From: an uncultured Lachnospiraceae bacterium
GTDB taxonomy: Bacteria; Bacillota; Clostridia; Lachnospirales; Lachnospiraceae
DNA length: 64,000 nt
Direction: 5' to 3'
Assembly: GCA_900554415.1 (NCBI GenBank)
Contig: USGU01000007.1
Span: 1 to 64,000, forward strand
A program made the position numbers and the translations under genes. The notes beneath the pieces are model-generated. The model saw only the letters and a program-made list of their open reading frames with translations. It searched no databases and had not been told where the DNA came from. This document shows positions 47,501-53,984 of this stretch, piece after piece. Positions within the stretch are counted from its first letter, which is position 1. Every line of letters begins with the position of its first letter.

Positions 47501-49423
47501 AGTTATATCAATGCCGGTGGTAATGTGGCAGAAAGTCTTGGAAGGACAATTGATTTCCAGGGTTCCGTATTACCGGAGGGAGCACAATTGACGTTGATTG
47601 ACAGGCAGAATGAAAGCAAAGCGTATTATTATACCATTGATAAGAGTACACCAAGTAAGGGTGGTACGCAGGTTGCACTTACTGATTTTAAAGATTCATC
47701 AGATCAGCCGTATCAGTCGCAGAGCATTGGTGAGCTCATGGGTGTAAGTGCGACACCGGATACTACCGGCAATTTCATTCAGGTAGATGCAGATGGAAAA
47801 CCGATTGGCGCGGAACCGGAGGATGGAAAGACTTACAATGCTCCAACCGTTCGTATAAAAAATGATGGTGAATATGAGTATTATCGCTTAACGCAGGGAA
47901 ATGAAACAGGCACCCACACATTGTCGGTTGAGGAATCCACACTGAAAGATACAGGAAATCAGAGTACAGTCAGTGAGAATTACTATCTGGTAATTACGGT
48001 GGCAAGTATTAAGGAAGGCGAGACTTTGAATGGTTACATTCAGACGGATGTGTCCAGTGACATTCCTCATCAGGTACATTATCGTACACGAAAAGGAAAG
48101 ATTGAGGATTCGCATAATAATACAGCCAGCACGTATCAGATATCTCAGGGATATAAGCAGGAGCTTACAGAAAATGTGTCGGGCGCAGTGAAAAAATTAA
48201 GTACAGATGATTCTGTAATGACGGTAGATGTAGTTGACAAGATTACCATACCTTCCGGACAGGCTTTCCAGGATCAGGATGAATTATATCAGAAATTCAG
48301 TGGCAGTCTGATAAAGACGATTACAGAAGCAACCGGTGAAACTTCGTCAGCAGAACTGTTTCCGGATGGCACATCAGGTACTGCCCAGTTCTATGTATAT
48401 GTAATGGACGGTGAGAACAAACAGTGCTATACATATACAGATGGAGTGTGGACAGCAGTAACAGATGGTACTGAGAAAAAGGCATTAGAGTATCCTTGGA
48501 CAGCAGGAAATGGATTGATGGATTTACCTTTATCTACAGATGGAACGATTGAAAATGCAGTCAGCCTGAAGACAATTCGCCAGAATGTTTTAGGTGCGGG
48601 CGGAAGCGAATTTTACGTTGAGGTGAAAATGCAGGCAAAATTGCCGGTAAACGGACTGAACGTAGTTCCTGAATCTAAGATTGATGATACGAGTGAGCCA
48701 ACGGATTATATAAAGTTGTCCTATACATCGCAATTGTCAACAGCCAAGAGGAGTCTGTCTTACAGTACAGCTCGTGCATTATTGGCAGATACACATGTGA
48801 AGTATTATCGTGATGAACCGATTGGGGCAAAGCTAACTTATGAAGCAGACGAGGTCAGCCAGTTAGGAATCAATTTACTGGATTTGCAGTATCTGGATGC
48901 GGCAGGTGAAAATGCAATCATTGATACTACGGCGCTATATGATATGTCAGCAATTAAAGACTTGTCGAGTGTCTTAAGTAAATCGAAAGGAATCCGTTTC
49001 AGTATTCAGTTACAAAACAAAAATACAGAAAATAACGATACGAATACAACGGAAACGTATGACAAGGTACTTAAGCTGGCACCATATCTGAAGGTGGAAG
49101 TGAAATCGGAAGGTTCGAGTGAAGTGGAATTGACAAACGGTGAAACAACTTATTCTTGGTTGGTACCAAAGGCAGCTTATTGGAATTCAGATAAAAATGA
49201 GCTGAAAACAGATGGTATTTTGAATGGAGACATTTTAACCCAGGCTATAAGGTTGAAAGTTGATATTAAAAATGTAGAAAAGCTTACGCATTTGTATTCG
49301 AATTATAAAGTGGTTCTTGTGGCAGAGATTATCAATGAATCCGGAGGAGCAGTGGCAAATACAAATGACAGTGATAATATCATTTATACTTTAACCAAAA
49401 TTAATCCGGCATTTGTGAAGTAG
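38516..49423 (+). CDS. Giant 3,635-aa secreted GLUG-repeat beta-helix adhesin
   Basis: Start GTG 38516 is chosen because GGGAG lies 8 bp upstream; the in-frame GTG at 38507 overlaps that site. A signal peptide (KYRRILAGLLAVNIAVSGIWTGGITVSA) is followed by a Ser/Thr/Glu/Asp-rich linker (about 30-105). Then come at least 20 GLUG-like units of the form GG-[FLIV]-[AVI]-G (for example AGGFAGEA, GGLVGHY, GGVVGYL, AGGLIGQI, AGGIVGKV), typical of a parallel beta-helix. A DTATPG tandem linker lies near 44603-44637 and a non-repeat C-terminal region of about 850 residues follows. No LPXTG, SLH or terminal TM is present, so attachment is probably via the co-encoded fibre proteins (inference). Confidence 0.85.
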   Translation: MKYRRILAGLLAVNIAVSGIWTGGITVSAGKENITSSTSADADNETVSDETEKADQSTVDETEKIENTTQDTNADTEESEHVVENSDDEADTTVNEEQIQTMSTSFSIDDLKFYQNGVATIASPEQMILLSYCDPAATRNIQIELTATGGFDLSTTIKQGTNLSQYLKNGGTADQDYTYQGLGSADATFQGKITGQTPSIKANTTIFKGLSSSATVDKVRSIEWSGDGTAPMLADTYVLEDDAEHGIPFKFTKGNGSLIETVKSTGNGTLVIKDEVTYETAVTVRSSATANAGLICNTLESGTIKLAGYVLPEQITINSESGAAGGFIGSMQGGTLEIDSVSKTEISNLKVTSTSGSAGSIVGVMIENAVITLHQDITVKEPTVNGKYAGGFAGEATNPTFSGENKITVKSPSASSGTNTGSAVGGLVGHYIAKGDSNSTQSLPSEIELETPKVTTNGGFTTDGGNAGGYFGILELQGQLTYEISGDDNYKNITSEYVAGNGAGYGAIAGKITSEDKKAAVVVKNVKVTSTNNKQTYYHGGLFGELGAKVYLQVSNVKATISDAYAQTSASGFGGVVGYLGNDSVLSITDKVEVTVSTGTITGGGGLVGYADSGSILELSGETDLSGVNYSASQYVGQLVGAQNCALVFAHGDGNGNGWKYIRSKFASGSAYVNDIGNYGEVIRLKANKSSEKGLDSELFSIESDSHEIQYGKTPTLSTAPITIDSAEAFALLSVAWNSHGVFSPDTNLTSANWGDLKSRNITFSSDVNLEGTGIIGISRDSDEDIYSGKISGNTHKVTLAIGETFGYKGDEKASEGTDGCGKIYATDNNHKYIGMFSSSIGSIDDFEISGKIQVSSANGSISVGSIAAGKKAWATTCLSKVVVSTAIDLDAKGAGNTSCVGGFYGEAGSDYIELTNLTEAKASIKIKNCNAQNSDVKTYAGGIIGYVPGAFKLKCNGMEVGGSIETDASNYAYVGGVIGFVAPSGAGAEPSIWVEIRNLVFDGIKISAPDATVACGGLLGSVWSRTGVYFMGVDDSNDGTNTKMTVKNASIEAPNASVGGLAYKASGIWEIRTNGIDIQKMYINSGKDLGLLVCHGEKSNVARGWAVEDGALYLRTTVDWTTAYKVAENLDITSGSVFDELVAHTAVSKDTIVNNDENGIVSLATTERIGVSEAADSCTTYQNRTTYGREHNENGCSRYYYDLDLYVKTAANASATGANGKIDTPEELLLWSCRRYACTNIKKYFSGYDVGSNRYVSQDIEDEITTISSALDMKKYSYYPIQLSTGITIDKATITFYNEQIEHAEISVNNKSTKRTTSGTQSVQSQHYMMHCGLFLNHSAGTVSTDIVLNDVTFAGSIGKTDDSVSGVLFSGMVQGTEADGKQYLVKMNFKDVKLAGLKITDYSDKEYAPLLINQIGSYTKTEVKGLKTTTGYTLGTAVASSLIGNAGSTDGHQINMSFSNIILPDKKAGGTQGIFTHATLLESYQYADNDTSVATYNFYKSGDWPSEGTYNHQVTYGREISETQEYTNLQKWYYDKASYGKETGEVVDGNNDKDFSSWLPYVCAPYNEAEHKHEIKVNQRVFDIVTGCGTYGDPYVITNAGELEIISEYMTTNMPRTDWKITVTRNQNTYCTEGNKQDITFRYDGDKWVEVENKGTNLEEDWVDVVGGETRSIEFMQRYIANAYYDLQGQETTAEETQSQVLSGELADVNFENSVVQEILANSNKAAITLATTQAQLTLVDFKGLGTAENPFRGVLTSTSGGSNTIITLKGANTGNGLIAYSYGSVIRNLTIKYQGDKKTLTYKKASSSLYPGNCFGGVIGCILGGDNIIDGVRVILADGWLQLDGDNKHLLQVGGYVGSVCGGGVRFRNMSNATGLTDDMITGGSADGGEAAYSSLYVNPYVGRVLDGYAFAVTAGDTLNNTDKNYQIQNLSTLGIDEANRIPATRNQTTQTTSITIEDARALLLLSAIVNSGAASSGSSDAYRSITETIDGYTFGNGGYGKVRNATYENIGGSEPTEDFTTSVRDDTATPGDTATPGKENTPYLITQYGSSDLFNLAVLDRTTGGAVLEFSGENMDMSVYGSSYQGISARYASNAVASSKNKNSNNGMKAAGVVPMIQRINGNGTVITLATLVKEYADDDFHAASAGGVFNLLSPASASCSISNLKLQGKSAYSGVELRYYTSDGTPTESADTGWAYKSNIGVGSFAGSSSGALSEYNSYKWYNAGISFEHVTFKNMKVKSPASAGGLIGNLGRRAPLGRGTNATVADDIAILIQPNPGEQTTYVSCSFTNCRYSNLTVQGKEVAGGFCGYIDGKIPLLKSSLAVTEDDFYVGKDSSITASADDSLAGGLFGYVRRNVAVNAATGVKTAKWQSVDVTAGRYAGGLIGQIYTDHTGCLYQISNVQFSGTESKKNVVQGTASGDIYAGGIVGKVTSYSGNNIISQCEVENVEINTEALVSVNRQNIRAGGIVGQVDMGLVKINECSINKSHIYGSLSGGVAGSVNNAVVFTKCTISGGENNTTTIIKGRKSAAGIAGEIVNNIRIAIHDSSVTNASITCIDDWGAGGLIGDVDWNAVPNLYFFDSKVDNCSIKGPRVGGLAGNVRGSLNGSNILLKDTNIEASSTNNTGLLIGLTGNRNLKPMTIAGISIQNTTAKENGNPITKLYGTINNNEAAVKAQSYFSFADYNGTASEATSDLWDATSTSPYVVTSPVSDLSVWKDTNATSGAKSLYGDGASWEAADDGYTVTAEQIFNEATNSRGTTDDSDTTNDNDTTTGRYIYQETGVDDFSFSTNISTYGANQEQDKIDSADNFPVLVLTDNVSETVTNYLDILTNGGFTRANQIQDGTVHVDASVSTYAYTDGKGFVRTDETSVNPALEVKYDANNRISGFSTTTEYDNTQSRFTLLTVTFTEKDESNVEHKYNIQIPVIVRRMLEINFTATLSSGTNFRATNYDEINDNAHLLESTGNPFTAYLTYTYNSDENGEYSEYGWNSYINAGGNVAESLGRTIDFQGSVLPEGAQLTLIDRQNESKAYYYTIDKSTPSKGGTQVALTDFKDSSDQPYQSQSIGELMGVSATPDTTGNFIQVDADGKPIGAEPEDGKTYNAPTVRIKNDGEYEYYRLTQGNETGTHTLSVEESTLKDTGNQSTVSENYYLVITVASIKEGETLNGYIQTDVSSDIPHQVHYRTRKGKIEDSHNNTASTYQISQGYKQELTENVSGAVKKLSTDDSVMTVDVVDKITIPSGQAFQDQDELYQKFSGSLIKTITEATGETSSAELFPDGTSGTAQFYVYVMDGENKQCYTYTDGVWTAVTDGTEKKALEYPWTAGNGLMDLPLSTDGTIENAVSLKTIRQNVLGAGGSEFYVEVKMQAKLPVNGLNVVPESKIDDTSEPTDYIKLSYTSQLSTAKRSLSYSTARALLADTHVKYYRDEPIGAKLTYEADEVSQLGINLLDLQYLDAAGENAIIDTTALYDMSAIKDLSSVLSKSKGIRFSIQLQNKNTENNDTNTTETYDKVLKLAPYLKVEVKSEGSSEVELTNGETTYSWLVPKAAYWNSDKNELKTDGILNGDILTQAIRLKVDIKNVEKLTHLYSNYKVVLVAEIINESGGAVANTNDSDNIIYTLTKINPAFVK
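44603..44637 (+). repeat. 18-bp tandem repeat inside the giant adhesin
   Basis: GATACAGCAACACCGGGT followed at once by a near-complete second copy, encoding DTATPG-DTATPG, a Thr/Pro linker between repeat-rich halves. Confidence 0.8.
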
Positions 49424-49465
49424 TTCCTCAGAACAGCATCATTACATCTTACAATTTAATCGAAA

Positions 49466-49511
49466 AAGGAAGGATTTTACGAAATTATTGCGGAACCCTT
49501 CCTTTTTTTTA
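49466..49511 (+). terminator. Rho-independent terminator of unit A
   Basis: AAAAGGAAGG (49466-49475) pairs with CCTTCC (49498-49503) and the flanking T-run TTTTTTTT; a roughly 20-nt loop region lies between. Confidence 0.8.
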
Positions 49512-49520
49512 TTTAGAAAG

Positions 49521-49568
49521 TTGAAAAGCATTTTTTGCTGTGATACTATATTAAATGGATTTTTATGC
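49521..49568 (+). promoter_or_regulatory. Fibre-locus promoter element, copy 2 (unit B)
   Basis: TTGAAAA-N10-CTGTGATA-N10-TGGATTTTTATGC, block-for-block identical to 35558-35605 while the N10 spacers differ in sequence. -35 TTGAAA, 17-bp spacing, extended -10 TGATACTAT. A roughly 70-nt leader follows before the first gene of unit B. Confidence 0.75.
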
Positions 49569-49639
49569 AAAAATAATCAATAAAATTTATTTTATGATAA
49601 TGATAGAAAATGGAGGGGAGGAAGCCGCAGGCATTACAT

Positions 49640-50509
49640 ATGAATCAGAATACGAAACAATTAAGAAACCGGCTCACTTCTTCAATGATAGCAATTATGG
49701 TAATGCTGCTCGTAACGCTGGCAACAACTTATGCGTGGTATATTTATAACACCGGGCGCCATACGACCAACGTTAAAATGGCGGCAGGAACCGGTGTGAA
49801 TCTTCAGATTAGTAATGCTTATGATGGCGATTACAGTTCCGCTACGGTTCTGGACAGTTTTTTAGGACAGTTGACACCGGTATCCACAGACCGGATTAGT
49901 GGGGGATTTCAGAAGGTTACGGAATTTAAAAATGGAAATGAGAATCAGGCACCGATTGTGGCCAGTGTATTTACAAATGGACAGACGAGTGATTATTTCC
50001 ATACAAAGCTTTACTTAAGAACCAATGGCGATACAACAGATATTTATTTGTCAGATATCGGATTTGAAGACAGTGACGAGGAGAATCCGATTTCCACTGC
50101 CATTCGTGTAGGTCTGGTTGTGCATGAACCGGGGGAAGACCAGTTACCGGAGGCGGAATACATTTTCGCAATCAACGATGAGAAGAATCCGGAGGCGGAA
50201 TATAATACAGATGACGGAGAAGAAGGACATGTACTGGACAGTTCCAAAACCGATGGAACTACAGTCCCATTTACACCATATACATCGGACGCCTATTGTA
50301 TTTACAATAAAGCAACAGGAGAGGTTACATTGAAGCCTGGTTCACAGAAAATATGCACCATATCCGGGGCAGGAAAAGGCGAGCCGGGAGAAGCAGTGGA
50401 AGTGGAAATTTATATCTGGCTGGAGGGCTGTGATGAAGACTGCACCAGAAATTTATCAGGAATGACACTTCAGAATCTTGCATTATCCTTTGCGGGGATT
50501 GTACGTTAA
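49640..50509 (+). CDS. TasA/camelysin-like fibre subunit B1
   Basis: 289 aa from ATG 49640. The start is ambiguous: ATG 49610 has no upstream ribosome-binding site, while GGAGGGGAGG (49612-49621) lies 18 bp before 49640. TM/signal at about 13-31 ending ATTYAWYIYNTGR. Shared family features: LTPVSTDRI after the signal, TKLYLRTNG strand, and the C-terminal YIWLEGCDEDC. The Cys pair could make a disulfide. First gene of unit B; processed presumably by the SipW-like peptidases of the same operon. Confidence 0.75.
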   Translation: MNQNTKQLRNRLTSSMIAIMVMLLVTLATTYAWYIYNTGRHTTNVKMAAGTGVNLQISNAYDGDYSSATVLDSFLGQLTPVSTDRISGGFQKVTEFKNGNENQAPIVASVFTNGQTSDYFHTKLYLRTNGDTTDIYLSDIGFEDSDEENPISTAIRVGLVVHEPGEDQLPEAEYIFAINDEKNPEAEYNTDDGEEGHVLDSSKTDGTTVPFTPYTSDAYCIYNKATGEVTLKPGSQKICTISGAGKGEPGEAVEVEIYIWLEGCDEDCTRNLSGMTLQNLALSFAGIVR

Positions 50510-50595
50510 ATAAGATTGCCGGGGCTTTTTACGTCGGGCATCATAATAAAAATGAGTAGTAAAATATACGGTAAGAGAAAGGCAGGTGGGAATAC

Positions 50596-51498
50596 GTGGC
50601 AGAAAAAGGACAGGATGGAAATAAAGTGCAGGATGAAAACAAAGCACAGGATGGACAGCCGAATGTAGGACAACTAAGGCACTCTCTGAGAACTGCGATT
50701 GCAGGACTCTTGTTTCTGGTAATTGTTGCGTCCGGGACAACCTATGCGTGGTTTACGCTTTCCAGCAGAGCTTCCACGTATGTAACACCAGTAGGCGGTA
50801 CCATCAGTGAAGGTACTACCTCTCTGCTGATTTCCCAGAACGTGGCAGGACCTTTTGACAAGACCTGTGATCTTGTATATGCAGGAAATATCGATTCGTT
50901 GAAGCCGCTGTCCACTGCGGATTTGACACATTTTTATAAAGTGACTGCACAGAACAAAGCCGGTGTTGCAGTATTATATGGCAGTGCGGATGGCAATGTA
51001 GATACGCAGGCTGTCCATGGGACCGTATATTTACAGTGCTTAAATGCACCATGTGATGTGTATTTTAACGGAGACCAATTAAAACTTGGAACCGGTGCGC
51101 AGGCTCTTGCGGCAATGCGGCTTGGTATGAAAATTACAGCAAGAGAAGGAACGAAGACCTATATTTTCAGGCTGGATGAACTGGGAACAACCGGTGGAGC
51201 ACAGTCCACATTGACTGTTCCGACAGCATCTACCGTAGTTTCTTCCATAAATGGAAGCGGTCAGGCAGAATATGTCAATGACCCTTCCGTGGGACTTTCT
51301 GCTTATATGGCAAATGCCGGAAATGGGGATAATGATTTTCAGGCAGGAACATCCAGACTTGTAAGGCTGGAAAAAGACGAGGTGGCAACGGTAGAGTACT
51401 GGATATATCTGGAAGGCTGTGACGAGCAGTGCATCAATGCAGTGCAGGGAATCAGTTCTGACATCCAGTTGGCGTTTGCGGGAGTGAGTATCGAGTAG
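50596..51498 (+). CDS. TasA/camelysin-like fibre subunit B2
   Basis: 300 aa from GTG 50596 (GGCAGGTGGG upstream). A hydrophilic 30-residue cytoplasmic N-terminus, TM/signal about 33-49 ending GTTYAWFTLSSRAS, then LKPLSTADLTHFYKV, a GTVYLQCLNAPC strand and the C-terminal YWIYLEGCDEQC followed by IQLAFAGVSIE. Same architecture as B1 with low sequence identity, implying an old paralogous family. Heteropolymer component inferred. Confidence 0.75.
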   Translation: MAEKGQDGNKVQDENKAQDGQPNVGQLRHSLRTAIAGLLFLVIVASGTTYAWFTLSSRASTYVTPVGGTISEGTTSLLISQNVAGPFDKTCDLVYAGNIDSLKPLSTADLTHFYKVTAQNKAGVAVLYGSADGNVDTQAVHGTVYLQCLNAPCDVYFNGDQLKLGTGAQALAAMRLGMKITAREGTKTYIFRLDELGTTGGAQSTLTVPTASTVVSSINGSGQAEYVNDPSVGLSAYMANAGNGDNDFQAGTSRLVRLEKDEVATVEYWIYLEGCDEQCINAVQGISSDIQLAFAGVSIE

Positions 51499-51523
51499 TT
51501 GAGAGGAAAGAAGGTGAGGCAGA

Positions 51524-52387
51524 ATGAAGCGGAGTTTCCGAACATGGTTTCTCGGAGTAACAACCTTATTTGCCATGCTGGCATTAGCGGCTGCAACGCT
51601 TGCGTGGTTTACGACCAACCGGGCAGTACAGACGAATACGGCTACGGCAAGAACCGGTGACGAGACATTGGAATTGCAGATCAGCAGCAGTGGGGGAAAT
51701 GATTTCCAAAGTGTGGAGACAGCACCGATTACACAGGTAAATCAGACGGATTCCGAGACATTGATGCCTGTATCTACAGTGGATTTGAACAGTTTTGTAT
51801 ATGTGCCGTTTACGGTAGACGGAAAAGCAGCGGTATTTCAGCCGGTGGAAAATGAAGCCAATTACTATCATGGCAGAGTTTACTTAAGAGCACAGGGGGA
51901 AGGATGGCCTTCAGGAAGCCTGATGAATTTATATCTGGATGAAAGTGATGGGATTCTTGGACAGACAGCGGATGGCTATCTGCTAAATGCCTCCCGGCTT
52001 GGTCTTGTATTTGGAGAGGATACTTCGGCACCGGTTATATTAAGACTGAGTGAGTCGGAAAATCCGGGAAATGTCCGGGTATACAACACAGAAGTAAACG
52101 GACAGCTCCTGGGAGATAATCAGGTTCTGGGGTATAGCGGCGGTAATGTATATGTGGCAGAAGACCCGTCCGTTCCAGTCAGTGAATATACAGTCCGTTT
52201 TACAGATAATCAGATAAATTTGCCGGAAAAATCACTTCTTAGCATGGAGCTCGGAAAAATATATGCGGTGGATGTATATTTTTATCTGGAAGGATGCGAC
52301 CCGGACTGCTCAGAAAGTGTACAGCGAAATGAAGCAGATATTCACCTTGCATTCTATGGTGTACTTGACCAGAAGGAGGGCAATTAA
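51524..52387 (+). CDS. TasA/camelysin-like fibre subunit B3
   Basis: 287 aa. Short basic N-terminus, TM/signal about 8-26 ending ATLAWFTTNRAV, then LMPVSTVDLNSFVYV, GRVYLRAQG and the C-terminal YFYLEGCDPDC with IHLAFYGV. AAGAAGGTGAGG region upstream as ribosome-binding site. Its stop overlaps the start of B4 by one base, indicating tight coupling. Confidence 0.75.
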   Translation: MKRSFRTWFLGVTTLFAMLALAAATLAWFTTNRAVQTNTATARTGDETLELQISSSGGNDFQSVETAPITQVNQTDSETLMPVSTVDLNSFVYVPFTVDGKAAVFQPVENEANYYHGRVYLRAQGEGWPSGSLMNLYLDESDGILGQTADGYLLNASRLGLVFGEDTSAPVILRLSESENPGNVRVYNTEVNGQLLGDNQVLGYSGGNVYVAEDPSVPVSEYTVRFTDNQINLPEKSLLSMELGKIYAVDVYFYLEGCDPDCSESVQRNEADIHLAFYGVLDQKEGN

Positions 52388-53181
52388 TGGGGAAAGAAAG
52401 AAAAGATGAGAATCGGACGATTCGGAACAGACTTTATACCTCAGTACTGCTGGTACTTCTTGCCATAGCTGCGATTACGGCAGCGACGGTTGCGTGGTTT
52501 TCCATTGCAGATAAGACCAAGGTTCAGTCCATGAGTCTGGATATTGAGACAGATGCAGATTTAAGAATGGATTTGGATGCACATGCAAGCTTTGATGAGT
52601 ATGTGAAAAAGCTTTCTTTCGAGGCAATAGCGGCACGCATGAAAAGTGAGAAAAGCTTTGATATGCAGACCACTCCGCTGGAACCGGTTACCACATCAGA
52701 CCAGAGTACATTTACTTATGAAAACGGTACTGTGGTAGCGGATACGAAAGGTGCATATCTTACGTTTACCCTGCATTTTATGGCGGAAAAGGATATGATT
52801 GTCCATCTGAACAGTGCGGACAGCAGTGACGGGGCAGGAGATGGAACCAATATCAGTTCCAACAATTCGGCGCTTCCGGAAGCCATGCGGATTTCCTTTA
52901 CAACCGATGGTCAAACCTGGATTTATGACCAGGGGATGGGAGATTCCCGTACCGTATCCGGAACGACAGCTACATTCGGGCTTCCCACACTTGGAAGTAC
53001 CAGAGTCAATGATAACAATGCAATGTTTTCCTTACAGGGAAATACAGATAAATCCGTGCTGGTGCATGTCTGGATGGAAGGGACAGACCCGGCATGTACA
53101 GACAGCCTGAAAGCAGCGGATTATGCGATTCGCCTGCGGTTTACAGGAGAAACGACAGAGGAAAATACTTCTGATGAATAA
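52387..53181 (+). CDS. TasA/camelysin-like fibre subunit B4
   Basis: 264 aa, AAGGAGGG ribosome-binding site. Basic N-terminus, TM/signal about 18-35 ending ATVAWFSIADKT, LEPVTTSDQSTF, and a C-terminal VHVWMEGTDPAC with IRLRFTGE. Most divergent of the four B subunits, with Thr replacing the first Cys of the EGCD form. It ends 42 bp before the first signal peptidase gene, so substrate and protease are co-expressed. Confidence 0.75.
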   Translation: MGKERKDENRTIRNRLYTSVLLVLLAIAAITAATVAWFSIADKTKVQSMSLDIETDADLRMDLDAHASFDEYVKKLSFEAIAARMKSEKSFDMQTTPLEPVTTSDQSTFTYENGTVVADTKGAYLTFTLHFMAEKDMIVHLNSADSSDGAGDGTNISSNNSALPEAMRISFTTDGQTWIYDQGMGDSRTVSGTTATFGLPTLGSTRVNDNNAMFSLQGNTDKSVLVHVWMEGTDPACTDSLKAADYAIRLRFTGETTEENTSDE

Positions 53182-53223
53182 GAAGATTTTTATATAAAAA
53201 AGAAATACAAGGGAGAAATGAGT

Positions 53224-53979
53224 ATGAAGAAGGTAAAACGAATAGGTACAATAGTGGTAAGTGTAATTCTGTGGGCGATTATTCTGCTGGCTGCACTTTA
53301 TGCCTTTACAACAATGGCGACCAGGGATGACCAGAGTGTGGCAAGTATTTTTGGCTATACACCTTTAACGGTAGAGACGGATTCCATGAAGCCGACGTTC
53401 CAGTCAGGAGATTTGATTTTTATTAAGAAATGTGATACCTCCAAACTGGAAGAAGGGGATATTATTACCTTCCACACAATCATTGATAACCAGTATGCAC
53501 TAAATACTCATAGAATTGAGAAGATTGAGGAAGTAAATGGCGTAAGAAGCTATACCACCATCGGTGATAATAACAATGGTGTTGCCGATCAGCATGTGAT
53601 TTCAGACGGAGATATCGTAGGAAAATATGTGGGTCATATTTCAGGTCTTGGCAAGGTTATGAGTTTCCTTTCAAGCAGTACGGGATTTTTGATTGTAATA
53701 GTACTTCCGATGCTTCTGTTCTTCATTTATCAGATATATAACCTGATTATGATCAGTATTAATCTGAAGAAAGCCATTGCAGTAGAAAATGCAAAAGAAA
53801 TGGCAACAGCCCAGTTGCAGAAGGAAGACCTGGAGAAAGCTGCAAAAGAAAAGGATGAGGCACAGGCTGCTTTAGAAGAAGCAAAGAGACTGAAGGAAGA
53901 AGCAGAAGCAATTCGCGCGAAAGCGGAAGAAGAGCTTAAGAAAGCAAAACAGGATGAAGACCAAAACGGGGAGGAATAG
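53224..53979 (+). CDS. sipW: ER-type (SipW-like) signal peptidase I with coiled-coil tail
   Basis: 251 aa from ATG 53224 (AAGGGAG 8 bp upstream; ATG 53218 is too close). N-terminal TM (about 8-28), catalytic Ser54 in ETDSMKPTF, and His96 in LNTHRI instead of the Lys of bacterial SPases, with TIGDNNN downstream: the Ser-His type found in SipW and eukaryotic Sec11. A second TM (about 158-180) is followed by a 65-residue Glu/Lys/Ala coiled coil on the cytoplasmic side. Expected to cleave the AWF-type signals of the neighbouring subunits. Confidence 0.88.
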   Translation: MKKVKRIGTIVVSVILWAIILLAALYAFTTMATRDDQSVASIFGYTPLTVETDSMKPTFQSGDLIFIKKCDTSKLEEGDIITFHTIIDNQYALNTHRIEKIEEVNGVRSYTTIGDNNNGVADQHVISDGDIVGKYVGHISGLGKVMSFLSSSTGFLIVIVLPMLLFFIYQIYNLIMISINLKKAIAVENAKEMATAQLQKEDLEKAAKEKDEAQAALEEAKRLKEEAEAIRAKAEEELKKAKQDEDQNGEE

Positions 53980-53984
53980 GAACC

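Noticed and set aside
49555..49749. 64-aa open frame at the start of unit B
   Set aside because: It overlaps the promoter-proximal leader and the first subunit gene in another frame; no homology recognised.
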